Source: a bacterium (GTDB lineage Bacteria > Electryoneota > RPQS01). Taken from it: DNA of 64,000 nt. The DNA lies in assembly GCA_036504735.1 (NCBI GenBank), contig DASXUQ010000009.1, forward strand, positions 353,204 through 417,203, read 5' to 3'. Both the position numbers and the translations under genes were made by a program. A model generated the notes under the pieces. That model did not search any database. It saw only the letters and a program-made list of their open reading frames with translations, and was not told the origin of the DNA. Shown here piece by piece: positions 33,822 through 42,672 of the stretch (position 1 is the stretch's first letter; each line of letters begins with the position of its first letter).

Positions 33822-35096
33822 TTGACCTTTCCATCTCCCATCCGCAATATTAAATCCCGGTTCAATCCCACATGGGCGCGGCTGCTGCTGTTTATGTCCG
33901 TGATGGGACCGGGGATAATTACAGCCAACGTGGACAACGACGCGGGCGGCATCACCACGTACTCCGTGGCGGGCGCGCACTACGGGTTGGCCACGCTATG
34001 GATCTTCATTCCCATGACCGTGGCCCTGATCATGATTCAGGAGATGGTCAACCGTATGGGTGTGGTGACGGGCAAGGGGCTCTCGGACCTGATCCGCGAG
34101 CAGTTCGGCGCGCGCTGGACCTTCTACCTGATGGTCGCGCTGCTGGCGACAAACTTCGGCAACGTGCTGGCGGAGTTTTCCGGTGTGGCGGCGGCGGGAG
34201 AGTTGTTCGGTGTGCCGCGCTGGGTCAGTGTGCCGATTGCCGGCGCGCTGGTGTGGGCGCTGGTGATTGCCGGAACCTATGCCACCATCGAGAAGATCTT
34301 TTTAGTGGCCACGCTGTTTTATGCGGCCTATATTATCAGCGGCGTCGAAGTGCGGCCCGACTGGCTGGCGGTGGGCAAATCGCTGGTGATTCCCACTATT
34401 ACCAGCGAGCGCGCCTATTTGTTTACGCTGATCGGCCTGGTGGGAACCACCATTGCGCCGTGGATGCAGTTTTACCAACAGGCTTCGGTGGTCGAGAAGA
34501 ATATTCCGCTGAAGAATTACCGCTATTCGCGGATGGACACGATTTTCGGCGGGATCACGGTCAGTGTGGTGGCGCTGTTCATTGTAGTGGTCTGCGCGGA
34601 CACGCTGTTTGTCCATGCGGTGCGGGTAGAGACGGCGGATGAAGCCGCCAAGGCGCTGGCGCCGCTGGCGGGACGGTTTGCCTCGATCCTCTTCGGGCTC
34701 GGTCTGTTGAACGCCAGCCTGTTTGCGGCCTCGATCCTGCCGATCTCCACTTCCTACACGATTTGCGAGGCGATGGGCTGGGAAAGCGGTCTGGACAAGA
34801 AGTATTCGGAAGCCAGGCAGTTCTACTTTCTGTATACGGCGCTGATCGTAATCGGCGGCCTGTTTGTGATGATACCCGGCCTGCCGCTGATCGGCGTGAT
34901 GCTACTCTCGCAGGTGGTCAACGGGATTATGCTGCCCTTCACCGTGGTGCCGATTCTGCTGTTTGTCAATAACAAGCGGCTGATGGGCACCTATGTCAAT
35001 GGCCGCCTTTACAACTATGTCTGCTGGATTTTTATGGGGGCCATCACGCTGCTCTCGCTGCTGTATCTGGTGATGCAGTTTACCGGGAAAGAGTAG
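33822..35096 (+). CDS. Nramp-like divalent metal transporter with non-canonical metal site
   Basis: 424 residues from TTG 33822. An in-frame stop lies just upstream and the next ATG is inside helix 1, so TTG is the likely start. About 11 transmembrane helices follow Nramp order. Canonical Nramps have DPGN in helix 1 and MPH in helix 6. Here helix 1 reads ANVDNDAGGITTYS and helix 6 reads VGTTIAPWMQFYQQ. The metal-coordinating residues are therefore altered, as in Nramp-related subfamilies with changed ion selectivity (for example Mg2+-type). It has no cotranscribed partner; the right-hand side is a shared terminator. Substrate uncertain. Confidence 0.82.
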   Translation: MTFPSPIRNIKSRFNPTWARLLLFMSVMGPGIITANVDNDAGGITTYSVAGAHYGLATLWIFIPMTVALIMIQEMVNRMGVVTGKGLSDLIREQFGARWTFYLMVALLATNFGNVLAEFSGVAAAGELFGVPRWVSVPIAGALVWALVIAGTYATIEKIFLVATLFYAAYIISGVEVRPDWLAVGKSLVIPTITSERAYLFTLIGLVGTTIAPWMQFYQQASVVEKNIPLKNYRYSRMDTIFGGITVSVVALFIVVVCADTLFVHAVRVETADEAAKALAPLAGRFASILFGLGLLNASLFAASILPISTSYTICEAMGWESGLDKKYSEARQFYFLYTALIVIGGLFVMIPGLPLIGVMLLSQVVNGIMLPFTVVPILLFVNNKRLMGTYVNGRLYNYVCWIFMGAITLLSLLYLVMQFTGKE

Positions 35097-35100
35097 GCGG

Positions 35101-35149
35101 GAAAATAGGAAATCCGAAATAGGAAACCCGGACCCCGAAAACAGAAACG
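35101..35149 (+). repeat. Heptad island fused to a terminator
   Basis: Seven units (GAAAATA, GGAAATC, CGAAATA, GGAAACC, CGGACCC, CGAAAAC, AGAAACG) begin 4 nt after the Nramp stop and run into the terminator stem. Confidence 0.75.
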
Positions 35150-35170
35150 GCCGCAATCATGCGGCCGTTT
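35145..35170. terminator. Bidirectional intrinsic terminator
   Basis: A perfect 11-bp stem (35145-35155 with 35160-35170), loop ATCA, followed by TGTTTT on the + strand and an A/C-rich tract on the other. It lies between convergent genes ending at 35096 (+) and 35195 (-). Confidence 0.85.
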
Positions 35171-35194
35171 TGTTTTATCCATGGGCGAAGAGAT

Positions 35195-36055
35195 CTACGG
35201 GATTTCGGGTTTGACGGGGGACGGGGTGGAAGCGGAGAGCAGCATGCCGGCGAAGATGAAACCCGCGCCGGTGAGGGTCGCGATGCCGGGGACGGCGCCG
35301 AGGATAATCCACGAGGCGAGTCCGGCGAACACCGGTTCCATGGCATAGATGATGGCGGCGGCAGTGGTGGAGATGCGGGGCTGATAGCGCATCTGTGCCC
35401 AGACGCCGAGAGTGGTGGCAAGCAGCGAGGTGATGAGCAGCGCGGCCAGCAGAAGCGGCGAGAAGGTCAAGCGCGGAGCCTCGAGGGGAATGGCCAGGCC
35501 GGCCAGCAGCATGACGGCGGCAATTTGCAGCCAGGAAAGCTGGATCTCATTTTCATGTTTGGCCCAGCGGCCCACATAGACCACCTGCAAGGCAAAGCTG
35601 ACTGCACAGAGCAGTGTCAGCGCATCGCCGAGGTTGAGGCCGCCTGCCGATGGTTCGGACATGATGGCGGTTCCGGCAAAGGCCAGAACTACCGCAATAA
35701 TTTGCCGGCGGTTGATGCGCTCGCGGAAGAGCAGCCACGCAAACAGCGGAGTCATGGGTACGAGAGTGCCTGTCAGAAATCCCGCGCGCGCGGCGGTGGT
35801 CAGGCCAAGCCCGAAGGTTTGCAGCGCGTAGCCCGCGCCGAGCAAAATTCCCAGCACGGCGCCCTTCCAAAGCAGGGTGTGGTTCAGGCGGAAGGCGCGC
35901 GGCCAGACCAGCAGCGGAAACACTACCGCCGCCAGACCGAACCGCAGGCCAATAAACACCATCGGCGAGGCGGAATGCAGCGCGGCCTGCACCAGCGGAA
36001 AGGTAAATCCCCACGCCAACGTCAGGGACAACAGACTCACATAGGCAACAAGCAT
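35195..36055 (-). CDS. EamA/DMT-family membrane transporter
   Basis: 286 residues with ten predicted helices in two EamA repeats (about 1-135 and 145-280). The first repeat has SLLSLTLAWGFTFPLVQAAL and FIGLRFGLAAVVFPLL; the second has VSFALQVVYVGRWA and ATTLGVWAQMRYQPRIS, ending with AIIYAMEPVFAGLASW. These are typical drug/metabolite-exporter motifs. The family exports amino acids, nucleosides and metabolites, and no substrate can be inferred. It stands alone on the - strand, bounded by a terminator and a heptad island. Confidence 0.88.
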   Translation of the reverse strand: MLVAYVSLLSLTLAWGFTFPLVQAALHSASPMVFIGLRFGLAAVVFPLLVWPRAFRLNHTLLWKGAVLGILLGAGYALQTFGLGLTTAARAGFLTGTLVPMTPLFAWLLFRERINRRQIIAVVLAFAGTAIMSEPSAGGLNLGDALTLLCAVSFALQVVYVGRWAKHENEIQLSWLQIAAVMLLAGLAIPLEAPRLTFSPLLLAALLITSLLATTLGVWAQMRYQPRISTTAAAIIYAMEPVFAGLASWIILGAVPGIATLTGAGFIFAGMLLSASTPSPVKPEIP

Positions 36056-36070
36056 GAGGCCAAGATAGTA

Positions 36071-36126
36071 ACAAAATAGGAAATTTGAAATAGGAAAGGG
36101 AAAGACTTAAGACTGGAAACCTGAAA
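36071..36126 (+). repeat. Heptad island upstream of the EamA gene
   Basis: Eight units of changing sequence (ACAAAAT, AGGAAAT, TTGAAAT, AGGAAAG, GGAAAGA, CTTAAGA, CTGGAAA, CCTGAAA). It ends at the terminator hairpin of the facing gene. Confidence 0.72.
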
Positions 36127-36169
36127 AAGGCCCTGCCTATTCCGCGTGGGCGGATCAGGCAGGGCCTTT
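36126..36169 (-). terminator. Intrinsic terminator of the surface-protein array
   Basis: A perfect 13-bp stem (36126-36138 with 36157-36169) with an 18-nt loop, followed on the - strand by a T-run. It is 26 nt beyond the last gene (36195) of the - strand array. Confidence 0.8.
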
Positions 36170-36194
36170 CAATTCGAGAGGCTGTCGGGCGCGG

Positions 36195-37763
36195 CTACTT
36201 GAGCAGTAATACCTTCCTCGTCGCCAGATGCTGACCAGCCTGCAACCGGACAAAGTACACACCCGTGGCCAAGCCGTCGGCGCTGAGGTTTATGCTATGG
36301 TCTCCAGCTTCTACGGCGGACAGATCGATCTGTTTGACGCTGCGGCCTAAGACATCGAAGAGGGTGACCTTCACTGCGCCGGGTTCGGAAAGGGTGTAAT
36401 GCAAGGTGGTGGTCAGATTGAAGGGATTAGGGGAAACATCGAAGACCACCGGCGAAGGATGGCCGCCGGGAAGACCACGGCCGCGCAGGACGATTTGGAA
36501 ATAGTGGTAGGGTGTGCTGATGTAGAGGACGCCGGAAAAGGTCCCCGTATGAGTTGGGGTGAAGCGAGCGGGAATGTTGAACCCCCGGGCGTAGAATGGC
36601 GGCACCCGCGTGGCCCAGAAGGGAGAAGTAGCCGTGACCGAGCCGAGATTGCATTCTACACCAACATAGACATAGCCGGTGTCCCATACCGTCTGGCCCA
36701 CGGGGACATCTCCGAAGTTCAACGTGTCGGTATTGCGAGAGGTATTGTCATCATAGGATGGAACCCCGGGCGGACTCCACGGCACAAAGCGCGGATCCCA
36801 GCGATAGTGTACGAAATAGCCCGTGGAGATATTGGTGGAGCGGTGCAGCGAACCGCGCCGTTTTTGTGTCAAAGACCCATAGACATAGGCCGAGCCGCGA
36901 TCATCGCGGTGCGGTGTGCCTACGGGATTTTCATAGACGTAACCACTATCCAAATCGTTCTGCTGTTCGAAGGTGAAGCTCTCGCCCAGCGCATAGAGCG
37001 CAGCAGAAATGGCGATGCTGGTCAGATCGGGATCACTCTGGTTAATGCCCAGCCCATTGGAGTTCTCGCGGCCATTGGCCGGAGTGTTGGCGATTTTGAT
37101 ATCGGCTTCCGAGGCCAGCATCAGGTAGTTCGGACTCTCGGGGGGAACAGTAACTCCATGGGTCAAATCGGCATCATCATACACCACATTATCCAGCAGT
37201 CGCATATTATACGAACAGCCGATGGAGACTTCACCGCTCATGTGGCCTTCGATATCCAACGGACGGTCGAAAAACATGCATCGGCGGCGTCCCAACGGGA
37301 CAGCCCAACTGTCGGAAGAATCGAAGGGAGTCCCTGTCCACCAACGGCTGACCAACGCGGTGTCCCCGCGCAGATGCACGCGATAAGACTTGCCCGCATC
37401 GGAGAAAAACAGATCCTGAATCATCGCACAGCGGCGTAGCTCGGTCAGTTGGCTGGGTATTTCGACGCGCGGCGCACGGAAAATTGGCATAAAGCCGTGG
37501 AAGCCGGGATTGTAGCCGGGGCCGCGCCAGAAATCCCGTTCCGTAGTGCTGACCTGACCGTAGAACTGAGGACTGCCCTCAATGGCGATCAGACTGTTGG
37601 AGTGGACACTGCCTTGCAGTGTGTCCGAGGTCCAAAACTTGATGCGGTCCCCGAAGATTGACATCTCCTGGTCGGAGAGATACGTATAGTTGATGCCATA
37701 CGCCAGCGACACCAAGAATATGAGCAGGGCCGCGAAGACCAGATGTTGTAAACGAATTTGCAT
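36195..37763 (-). CDS. Surface-array protein, family member 1, with sorting domain
   Basis: 522 residues from ATG 37763 (GGGAGGGTACC upstream). The N-terminal helix (RLQHLVFAALLIFLVSLAYG) resembles a signal or pilin-like segment. The conserved body has HSNSLIAIEGSPQFYGQV, DFWRGPGYNPGFHG, ANTPANGRENSNG and SFTFEQQNDLDSGYVYE, seen in six proteins of this window. The G-x-V-HSN-x-L-I-G-x-P-x-FYG pattern recalls DUF4900-type proteins, but I am not certain. A beta-sandwich of HYDIN/ASH type (DTLNFGDVPVGQTVWDTG) precedes the sorting domain (VSPNPFNLTTTLHYTL ... GVYFVRL ... LLLK). It is probably an exported surface or filament-associated protein. Confidence 0.75.
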   Translation of the reverse strand: MQIRLQHLVFAALLIFLVSLAYGINYTYLSDQEMSIFGDRIKFWTSDTLQGSVHSNSLIAIEGSPQFYGQVSTTERDFWRGPGYNPGFHGFMPIFRAPRVEIPSQLTELRRCAMIQDLFFSDAGKSYRVHLRGDTALVSRWWTGTPFDSSDSWAVPLGRRRCMFFDRPLDIEGHMSGEVSIGCSYNMRLLDNVVYDDADLTHGVTVPPESPNYLMLASEADIKIANTPANGRENSNGLGINQSDPDLTSIAISAALYALGESFTFEQQNDLDSGYVYENPVGTPHRDDRGSAYVYGSLTQKRRGSLHRSTNISTGYFVHYRWDPRFVPWSPPGVPSYDDNTSRNTDTLNFGDVPVGQTVWDTGYVYVGVECNLGSVTATSPFWATRVPPFYARGFNIPARFTPTHTGTFSGVLYISTPYHYFQIVLRGRGLPGGHPSPVVFDVSPNPFNLTTTLHYTLSEPGAVKVTLFDVLGRSVKQIDLSAVEAGDHSINLSADGLATGVYFVRLQAGQHLATRKVLLLK

Positions 37764-37776
37764 GGTACCCTCCCGG

Positions 37777-37804
37777 AGTAAAAGCAAAAAGCGAAAAGTA
37801 AAAA
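37777..37804 (+). repeat. Heptad island
   Basis: Four units (AGTAAAA, GCAAAAA, GCGAAAA, GTAAAAA) in the 51-nt gap between two array genes. Confidence 0.7.
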
Positions 37805-37814
37805 CGGGCGGAAG

Positions 37815-39383
37815 CTACTTGAGCAGCAGCAGCTTTTTCATAGCCATCTGCTGTCCGGACTGTAACCGCACGAAGTAGACCCCGGTGGCCAAGCCGTCGG
37901 CACTGAGGCTCACGTCGTGCGCTCCGGCTTCGACCTTTAAAAGATCGATCTGTTTGACGCTGCGGCCCAAAACATCGAACAGGGTGATAGTCACTTCGCC
38001 GGGGTCGCTCAAAGAGTAGTGCAAGGTGGTGGTCAGGTTGAAGGGATTGGGGGAAACATCGAAGACCATCGGCGAAGGGTTGCCGCCGGGCATGCCGCGA
38101 CCCCGCAGCACGATCTGGAACGACTGTGCCGGAGTATAGATGTAGAGAATTCCGGAATATTGTCCGGTGTGTGTCGGCGTGAAGCGGGCGGGAATATGGA
38201 AGGAACTGCTATCGAACGGCGGCACGCGGGTGGCATAAAAGGGAGGTGTGGCGGTGACGGCTCCCAAGGTAGTGACGACATTCAGGTAGACTCGCGCTGT
38301 GTCCCAGACCGTCCGCCCAACCGGAACCGTACCGAAATCCAAGGTGTCGGTGGTGCGGGGGCGGGGAGCGTCGAACGACAGCGCTCCGGGAGGCATCCAC
38401 GCGGCAAAGCGCCTGTCCCAGCGGTACTGCTTTGCGTAGCCCGTAGACATGTTGGATGACCGGTGCACATAGCCGCGACGCATTTGGGCCAGCGAGCCGT
38501 AGAGATACACGGTGCCGCGGTCGTCTTGGGCGGGTTGCGGCGGATCGCCGATCTGGTAGACATAGCCGCTGTCCACGTCGTTCTGCTGCTCGAAGGTGAA
38601 ACTCTCGCCGAGCGCAACCAGCGCGGCGCTGATGACGATGCCGGAAAGGTTACGATCAGGCTGACTGAGGCCCTCGCCATTGGAATTCTCGCGGCCATTG
38701 GCGGGAGTGTTGGCAATCTTAATGTCATGCTCCGAAACCAGCATCAGGTAATTGATACTGGTCAAGGGGGTGCGGCCCGTCAGTGAGTCCGCATCGTCGT
38801 ATACGACATTATCCAGCAGCCGGAGATCGCACGCCGTTCCGATGGATGCTTCGCCGCTCATGTGGCCTTCGATATCCAGCGGGCCGTCAAAGAAGATGCA
38901 CCGGCCGCGAGGCAGGGTGATCAGCCAGGAGTCTGTCGAGTCAAAGGGTGTCCCGGTCCACCAGCGGCTGACCAGCGCGGAATCGCCGCGCAGATGCACG
39001 CGATAGGACTTGGCCATATCGGCGAAGAACATGCTCTGAATCATCGCGCAATTGCGCAATTCCTGGGCACGATGCGGGATTTCCACGCGCGGCGCGCAGA
39101 ACTGCGGCAGGGGGCCGTGGAAGCCGGGATTGTAGCCCGGTCCACGCCAGAAATCGCACTCCGAAGTGGTTACCGACGCATAGAACTGGGGTGTACCTTC
39201 GATAGCGAGCAAGCCATTGGAGTGCACGGGGCCTTCGATCGTATCCGGCGTCCAGAATCGAATGCGGTCACCGAACGGGGTGGTTTCGCAATCGGAAAGA
39301 TAGAAGTAGTTGATGCCGTAGGCCAGCGATACAAGGGACACCACCAGCGCCGCGAAGACCAGATGTTGTAAGCGAACGTGCAT
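37815..39383 (-). CDS. Surface-array protein, family member 2, with sorting domain
   Basis: 522 residues, closest to member 1 throughout, including the same N-terminal helix (RLQHLVFAALVVSLVSLAYG). It repeats FWRGPGYNPGFHGPLPQF, YRVHLRGDSALVSRWWTGTP, MSGEASIGTACDLRLLDNVV and ANTPANGRENSNGEGL. An ASH-like module (DTLDFGTVPVGRTVWDTARV) and the sorting domain (VSPNPFNLTTTLHYSL, GVYFVRL, LLLK) follow. The start has GGGAGGGTTCA before ATG. The high similarity to member 1 over a shared operon-like strand suggests recent tandem duplication. Confidence 0.75.
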   Translation of the reverse strand: MHVRLQHLVFAALVVSLVSLAYGINYFYLSDCETTPFGDRIRFWTPDTIEGPVHSNGLLAIEGTPQFYASVTTSECDFWRGPGYNPGFHGPLPQFCAPRVEIPHRAQELRNCAMIQSMFFADMAKSYRVHLRGDSALVSRWWTGTPFDSTDSWLITLPRGRCIFFDGPLDIEGHMSGEASIGTACDLRLLDNVVYDDADSLTGRTPLTSINYLMLVSEHDIKIANTPANGRENSNGEGLSQPDRNLSGIVISAALVALGESFTFEQQNDVDSGYVYQIGDPPQPAQDDRGTVYLYGSLAQMRRGYVHRSSNMSTGYAKQYRWDRRFAAWMPPGALSFDAPRPRTTDTLDFGTVPVGRTVWDTARVYLNVVTTLGAVTATPPFYATRVPPFDSSSFHIPARFTPTHTGQYSGILYIYTPAQSFQIVLRGRGMPGGNPSPMVFDVSPNPFNLTTTLHYSLSDPGEVTITLFDVLGRSVKQIDLLKVEAGAHDVSLSADGLATGVYFVRLQSGQQMAMKKLLLLK

Positions 39384-39400
39384 TGAACCCTCCCGGGGGA

Positions 39401-39435
39401 AACGATGAACGGGGAACGATAAACGATGAACGAGG
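39401..39435 (+). repeat. Heptad island
   Basis: Five units (AACGATG, AACGGGG, AACGATA, AACGATG, AACGAGG) in the gap between array genes. Confidence 0.8.
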
Positions 39436-39460
39436 AAAGGTACCTGCTGCTATCAGCGTG

Positions 39461-40999
39461 TCACTTCAGCAGCAAAATCTTTTGTGTTAATGTTTGGCCG
39501 GCGGCTTTCAGGCTGACAAAGTAGACGCCGGAGGAGAGGCCTTCGGCGTTCAGTTGCGCGGTGTGGGCTCCGGCGGGTACGGACGAAAAGTCCATCTGCT
39601 TGACACTGCGGCCCAGCACATCAAACAGGGTAATCTTCACGGCGCCGGCTTCAGGCAGGGAATAGCTTAGCGTGGTGGTCAGATTGAAAGGATTGGGAGC
39701 GACATCGAAGACCACCGGTTGCGGTCCACCCGCGGGCATGCCGCGGCCACGCAGCACAATCTGGAAATAATCTCCGGTCACGCTGATGTACAGGATGCCT
39801 GTGAACTGCCCGACGCGGGGTGGAATAAAACGGGTAGGGATGGCAAAACTATCGCTGACGAATGGCGGCACCCGCGTGGCATAGAACGGGTAATTGGCAA
39901 TGACCGAGCCCAGAGTCACGGCGGACGGCAGCACGATATAGGCGGTGTCCCAGACCGTCTGGCCCACCGCTACATTGCCGAAATTAAGAGTATCGGTGAC
40001 CAGCGGTTCGTCACCCGGAAGGTGCTGCCAGCACGGCGGAAGAATACGGTCGATGCGCCAATCGTAGCGTGCTTGCAGCATATAGCCGGTGAAGGTGTTG
40101 GTGCTGCGGCGCAGGGGCTTCCAATGGCTTTGTACCATGCTGCCATAAAGATAAATTGTGCCGCGCTCGTCGGGCACACACTCACAGACATAGCCACTGT
40201 CGATATCATTCTGCTGATCGAAGGTGATGCTGCCTCCCGCCCAGAGCAGGCCATCGATCACGATGCTGGTGAGATGGGAATTATTTTGACTACTACCGAG
40301 CCCATCGGAATTCCAGCGCCCATTGGCCGGGGTATTGGCAATCTTGATGTCATGTTCGGAGGCGATGCCGAGTATGGCCAGTGAGTTCACCGGGATCTGT
40401 CCTTGAGGCCCTGCACCCGCATAGGTGATGTTGTCAATCAGCCGAATGTCGTGAGACGAGCCGATGGTCACCTGACCGGTGAGACCGGATCCCTTTAATT
40501 CCAGCGGACCGTCAAAGAACAGGCACGCCCGCCCGACAATCGGAATCGGCCAGCGCTCGGTGGAATCAAAGGGTGTACCCTCATCCCACATGTCGCAGTA
40601 GATGGTGCCACCGGCAATCGTTGCCCGGAACTGCTTGCCGGGGAAGTCATAGAACTGTCCCTGCATGGCCGCACCTTGGCGCAGGTTGGTCAGGGTGGTG
40701 GGGATTTCGACCTGCGGTGCATTGAAAATCGGCTGCGGACCGTGAAACTCAGGATTGTAGTCCGGCCCATGACTGAAAGCCGGCGCGGAAATACTCACTT
40801 GGCCATAGAATACGGGATGACCCGCGATGGCCAGCGGGCCATTACAGTGCACCTCACCTTGAATGGTATCGCCCGTAATGAACGGACAGATCGAGCTATC
40901 CTGCGGCAAAGGCTGTCCATCATTGGACAGCCATAAATAGGCGGCATGACACGGCAGAGCCGCGACGCACAGCCATAACAGACATGCGACATAACGCAT
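39461..40999 (-). CDS. Surface-array protein, family member 3, with sorting domain
   Basis: 512 residues from ATG 40999 (GGGAGGGAAACC upstream). It differs from members 1 and 2 at the N-terminus, with a conventional signal peptide (MRYVACLLWLCVAALPCHA). The body keeps the family pattern (EVHCNGPLAIAGHPVFYGQV, FSHGPDYNPEFHGPQPIF, HDIKIANTPANGRWNSDGLG, QQNDIDSGYVCE). An ASH-like module (DTLNFGNVAVGQTVWDTAYI) and sorting domain (VAPNPFNLTTTLSYSL, SGVYFVSL, LLLK) complete it. It is more divergent than its neighbours, so an older duplicate. Confidence 0.75.
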   Translation of the reverse strand: MRYVACLLWLCVAALPCHAAYLWLSNDGQPLPQDSSICPFITGDTIQGEVHCNGPLAIAGHPVFYGQVSISAPAFSHGPDYNPEFHGPQPIFNAPQVEIPTTLTNLRQGAAMQGQFYDFPGKQFRATIAGGTIYCDMWDEGTPFDSTERWPIPIVGRACLFFDGPLELKGSGLTGQVTIGSSHDIRLIDNITYAGAGPQGQIPVNSLAILGIASEHDIKIANTPANGRWNSDGLGSSQNNSHLTSIVIDGLLWAGGSITFDQQNDIDSGYVCECVPDERGTIYLYGSMVQSHWKPLRRSTNTFTGYMLQARYDWRIDRILPPCWQHLPGDEPLVTDTLNFGNVAVGQTVWDTAYIVLPSAVTLGSVIANYPFYATRVPPFVSDSFAIPTRFIPPRVGQFTGILYISVTGDYFQIVLRGRGMPAGGPQPVVFDVAPNPFNLTTTLSYSLPEAGAVKITLFDVLGRSVKQMDFSSVPAGAHTAQLNAEGLSSGVYFVSLKAAGQTLTQKILLLK

Positions 41000-41092
41000 G
41001 GTTTCCCTCCCACACGGTGAAAGTACCCCGGCGCGGGTTAAGCCGTTTCCCTCCCGCAAGAGCACGCACTTAACCCGGCCGGAACAATGAGA

Positions 41093-42664
41093 TTATTTCA
41101 GCAGGAGCACCTTACGGGTAATGGTTTGGCCTGCGGCGTGCAGATTTATAAAGTAGACGCCGGATGCCAGACCGTTGGCCTCCAGTTTCAGCGTGTGTGC
41201 ACCGGCGCCCTCGGCGGGCAGATCCACTTGCCGGGCCACGCGGCCTAAGATATCGTAGAGCACGATCTTCACGGCACCCGATTCCGGCAGATCATAGCGG
41301 ATCACCGTGGTCAGGTTGAACGGATTGGGCGAAATGTCCACGTTCACCGGCGCACGGGCGGGCATCCCGCGTCCCCGCAGCACGATCTGGAAGTAGCGTG
41401 TTCCCGCGCTGATGTAGAGGATACCGCTGAACTGCGCGGCGCGCGTCGGCGTGAACCGCGTGGGAATGGCAAAGCTGTCGCTATGGAAGGGCGGCACCCG
41501 GGTGGCAAAGAACGGCGTATTGGCAATCACCGAGCCGAGATCACCCGGCACCGAAAGATACACGCGCGCCGTATCCCACACCGTGGTCCCGACCGGCACC
41601 GTACCAAAATCGAGGGTATCGGTTGAGGGTCGCCGCTCTTCATCGAATTCGAAACCGCAGGGCATGGTCATGTGGGCAAGGCGCGGGTCATAGCGCATGT
41701 GCAGATCGTACCCGGTGCTGGTATTCGAAGAGCGATGAAGATAGCCACGCCGCCGCTGCGCCAGACTGCCGTAGAGGTAAATTATACCTCGTTCATCACT
41801 GTGCGGCGTGCCGGCGGGATCTTCATACACGTACCCACTGTCGATATCGTTCTGCTGTTCGAAGGTGAAATGCTCGCTCAGAGCATACAGCGCCGCAGTG
41901 ATGATCACGCTTGTAGAATCGGGATTGGTCTGATTGAATCCCCGGCCATTTGAATTCCAGCGGCCATTGGCGGGCGTGTTGGCGATCTTGATGTCATGCT
42001 CGGAGACCAGCGCGAGTAGATTCGGACTGCTCTCCGGAGTGTCTCCGGTGAGGGAATCGGCGTCATCATAGCGGATATTGTCCAGAATCCGGATGTTGTG
42101 GGAACTGCCGATGGAAACTTGACCGCTCAGATGGCCGAGGATTTCCAGCGGGCCGTCAAAGAACATGCAGCGCCGCATCACAAGGGCGACCATCCACGTG
42201 TCGCTGGAATCGAACGGCGTTCCGGTCCAATAGCGGCAGACCAGCGCGCTGTCACCGCGCAAGTACACGCGGTAAGAGCGGAACGGCTCGTCGTAGAACG
42301 TGCGCTGAATCATGGCGCCGTCCCGCAGATTCTCTGCCATGAGCGGCATATCCACGTGCGGCGCGCGGAATTGCGGCGCAGGACCGTGGAAGCCGGGATT
42401 ATAGCCGGGGCCTCGCCAGAAATCGCACTCGGTAGTGCTGACCAGACTGTAAAATTGCGGACTGCTGTATATGGCGATTAGACTGTTAGAGTGCACGGGA
42501 CCCATCAGCGTGTCGCCCTGCGTGAACGGATGGCGGTAGAGTGGGCTGTCTCCGAACGTCGTAAGTTCGCAATCCGAAATGTACATGTACTGAATGCCGT
42601 AGGCGGCACTGACCAGAACGATAATCAGCACCGCAAACACGAGTTTTTGCGTCAGGTGATGCAT
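41093..42664 (-). CDS. Surface-array protein, family member 4, with sorting domain
   Basis: 523 residues. The N-terminal helix is LTQKLVFAVLIIVLVSAAYG, and the family body follows (GPVHSNSLIAIYSSPQFYSL, FWRGPGYNPGFHGPAPQF, SGQVSIGSSHNIRILDNI, ANTPANGRWNSNGRG, HFTFEQQNDIDSGYVYED). The ASH-like module begins DTLDFGTVPVGTTVWDTARV, and the sorting domain is ISPNPFNLTTVIRYDL ... GVYFINL ... LLLK. Only 8 nt separate it from the preceding gene's stop, so the two are cotranscribed. Its ribosome site is weaker than those of other members. Confidence 0.75.
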   Translation of the reverse strand: MHHLTQKLVFAVLIIVLVSAAYGIQYMYISDCELTTFGDSPLYRHPFTQGDTLMGPVHSNSLIAIYSSPQFYSLVSTTECDFWRGPGYNPGFHGPAPQFRAPHVDMPLMAENLRDGAMIQRTFYDEPFRSYRVYLRGDSALVCRYWTGTPFDSSDTWMVALVMRRCMFFDGPLEILGHLSGQVSIGSSHNIRILDNIRYDDADSLTGDTPESSPNLLALVSEHDIKIANTPANGRWNSNGRGFNQTNPDSTSVIITAALYALSEHFTFEQQNDIDSGYVYEDPAGTPHSDERGIIYLYGSLAQRRRGYLHRSSNTSTGYDLHMRYDPRLAHMTMPCGFEFDEERRPSTDTLDFGTVPVGTTVWDTARVYLSVPGDLGSVIANTPFFATRVPPFHSDSFAIPTRFTPTRAAQFSGILYISAGTRYFQIVLRGRGMPARAPVNVDISPNPFNLTTVIRYDLPESGAVKIVLYDILGRVARQVDLPAEGAGAHTLKLEANGLASGVYFINLHAAGQTITRKVLLLK

Positions 42665-42672
42665 GGCTTCTC

